From positions 204,544-218,260 of the forward strand of contig MU646420.1 in the NCBI GenBank assembly GCA_026770585.1: a DNA stretch of 13,717 nt. Reading direction: 5' to 3'. This document shows positions 13,130-13,717 of this stretch, piece after piece. The position numbers were made by a program, and so were the translations under genes. This stretch comes from Baffinella frigidus (taxonomy: Eukaryota; Cryptophyceae; Cryptomonadales; Baffinellaceae). Each line of letters starts with the position of its first letter. Position 1 is the stretch's first letter. Below the pieces are notes generated by a model. The model had not been told where the DNA came from. It saw nothing but the letters and a program-made list of their open reading frames with translations, and made no database searches.

Positions 13130-13328
13130 GTAAACCCTGATCCCTAAACCCTACATCTTGAACCCGAAACCATAAACCTCAAACCCTGAACCCTAAACCC
13201 TAAACCCTGAACCGTACACAATGCACCATAAATCATGAACCCGAAACCTGAAACCCGAAAATCGAAACCCTGATCCCTAATCCCTAATCTCGAAACCCGA
13301 AACCCGAAACCCGAAACCCGAAACACAG
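13130..13328 (+). repeat. Intron 29: CCCGAAA/CCCTAAA repeat from donor to acceptor
   Basis: Begins GTAAACCCTGA and ends with four CCCGAAA units and ACACAG. Confidence 0.85.
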
Positions 13329-13378
13329 GTACGTGAACGGCCTCGTATTCATCACGGGTGGCTCCTCGCCCGCGACGG
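13329..13378 (+). CDS. Exon 30: glycine-rich beta repeat continued
   Basis: After acceptor CACAG (13324-13328), with donor GTAAACCCCC at 13379 formed by repeat. Completes the Gly of E29 and reads YVNGLVFITGGSSPATG, ending in phase 1. Confidence 0.84.
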
Positions 13379-13500
13379 GTAAACCCCCAAACCCTGAACC
13401 CTAAACCCGAAACTCCAAACCCTAAACCATAAACCCGAAACCCAAAACCCTCAACCCGAAATCTGACACCTGAAACCCGAAATGCGAAACCCGAAACCAG
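13379..13500 (+). repeat. Intron 30: CCCGAAA/CCCTAAA repeat from donor to acceptor
   Basis: At 122 bases the shortest intron, and the cleanest example of one made only of repeat: GTAAACCCCC at the donor, CCCGAAACCAG at the acceptor, 7-mers between. Confidence 0.87.
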
Positions 13501-13574
13501 GAGTGCTGTACGTTGTCGCGGGGGTGGTGCAGTCCGTGCGTCTCTTCGATCGTGGCGCTGGCTTCGACTCTCAG
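13501..13574 (+). CDS. Exon 31: last exon in the window
   Basis: After acceptor CCAG (13497-13500), donor GTCCGG at 13575. Completes the Gly of E30 and reads VLYVVAGVVQSVRLFDRG then AGFDSQ; the final strand and G-x-G-F turn match the start of another repeat unit. Ends in phase 0, and the gene continues past the window. Confidence 0.84.
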
Positions 13575-13717
13575 GTCCGGCCCCAAACACTGAACCCTCA
13601 ACCCTAAATCCTAAACCCTAAAACCTCAACCCTAAACCCTGAACCCTAAACCCTGAACCCTAAACCCCAAACCCCAAACCCCAAACCCCAAACCCCAAAC
13701 CCCAAACCCCAAACCCC
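13575..13717 (+). repeat. Intron 31 (partial): CCCCAAA array
   Basis: After the donor GTCCGG, CCCTAAA and CCCTGAA units give way to nine or so near-perfect CCCCAAA units at the window end. Confidence 0.85.

Larger units (their letters stand above)
190..13574 (+). other. Multi-exon gene (partial at both ends) for a filamin-repeat / PA14-domain surface-type protein
   Basis: Thirty-one exons rebuilt by eye give about 974 codons. From exon 2 (E2) to exon 31 (E31) all 29 junctions keep reading phase, and the joined protein matches the expected order of conserved blocks in three PA14 domains and two filamin-type Ig repeats. PA14 blocks seen three times: a GGL-x-ATYYS start, an IDF block, an x-VRWxG or ARWTG strand, a YTF or TTF strand, an RVKLW or ARLW strand and a VEY strand. 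No start codon, signal peptide or stop codon of the gene lies in the window. Such modules suit extracellular adhesion or glycan binding; location and function are inference. I recognise the domains but not the specific protein. Confidence 0.85.

Overview
The window is eukaryotic nuclear DNA, most likely from a unicellular alga. It carries one large gene on the + strand, open at both ends, which I rebuilt as 31 exons (2,922 coding bases, about 974 codons, roughly 21% of the window). The exons are GC-rich at third positions. They are bounded by GT...AG sites (one GC...AG), and reading phase agrees at all 29 junctions from exon 2 to exon 31. The organism cannot be named from sequence alone. The intron repeats are derivatives of the plant-type telomere heptamer CCCTAAA/TTTAGGG, which occurs in green algae, dinoflagellates and several other algae; a prasinophyte such as Cymbomonas is a guess only.

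The inferred protein is a modular, probably secreted or cell-surface adhesion-type protein. In order it holds: a filamin-type Ig repeat (E1-E4); a second filamin-type repeat (E4-E8); PA14 domain 1 (E8-E14); a shortened filamin-like stretch (E14-E15); PA14 domain 2 with an extra beta-rich module inserted near its start (E16-E21); a short linker (E22-E23); PA14 domain 3 (E23-E27); and a glycine-rich beta repeat region (E28-E31) that continues past the window. PA14 is a beta-barrel, often carbohydrate-binding, found in glycosidases and adhesins. Nothing here indicates a toxin.

Most of the rest is intron made of degenerate 7-mers (CCCTAAA, CCCTGAA, CCCCAAA, CCCGAAA, CCCTACA, CCCTGCA, CCATAAA, CCACAAA). 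These usually run from just after the donor to just before the acceptor, and nearly always put the C-rich strand in the transcript. G-rich orientation occurs mainly at 1026-1206, 2157-2205 and 11699-12300. A few introns (3982-4415, 4503-4846, 5169-5404, 10202-10637) are instead unique, AT-rich or built from other short repeats.

The most unusual feature is a set of exon echoes. At least twelve exons have partial, diverged copies in a neighbouring intron, typically 90-360 bases away, often keeping the splice site. The clearest is the 81-base tail of E27, repeated three more times without indels at about 140-base spacing (11618-12107). Together with donors that read straight into GTAAACCC, this suggests telomere-like arrays that make introns and also drive tandem exon duplication.
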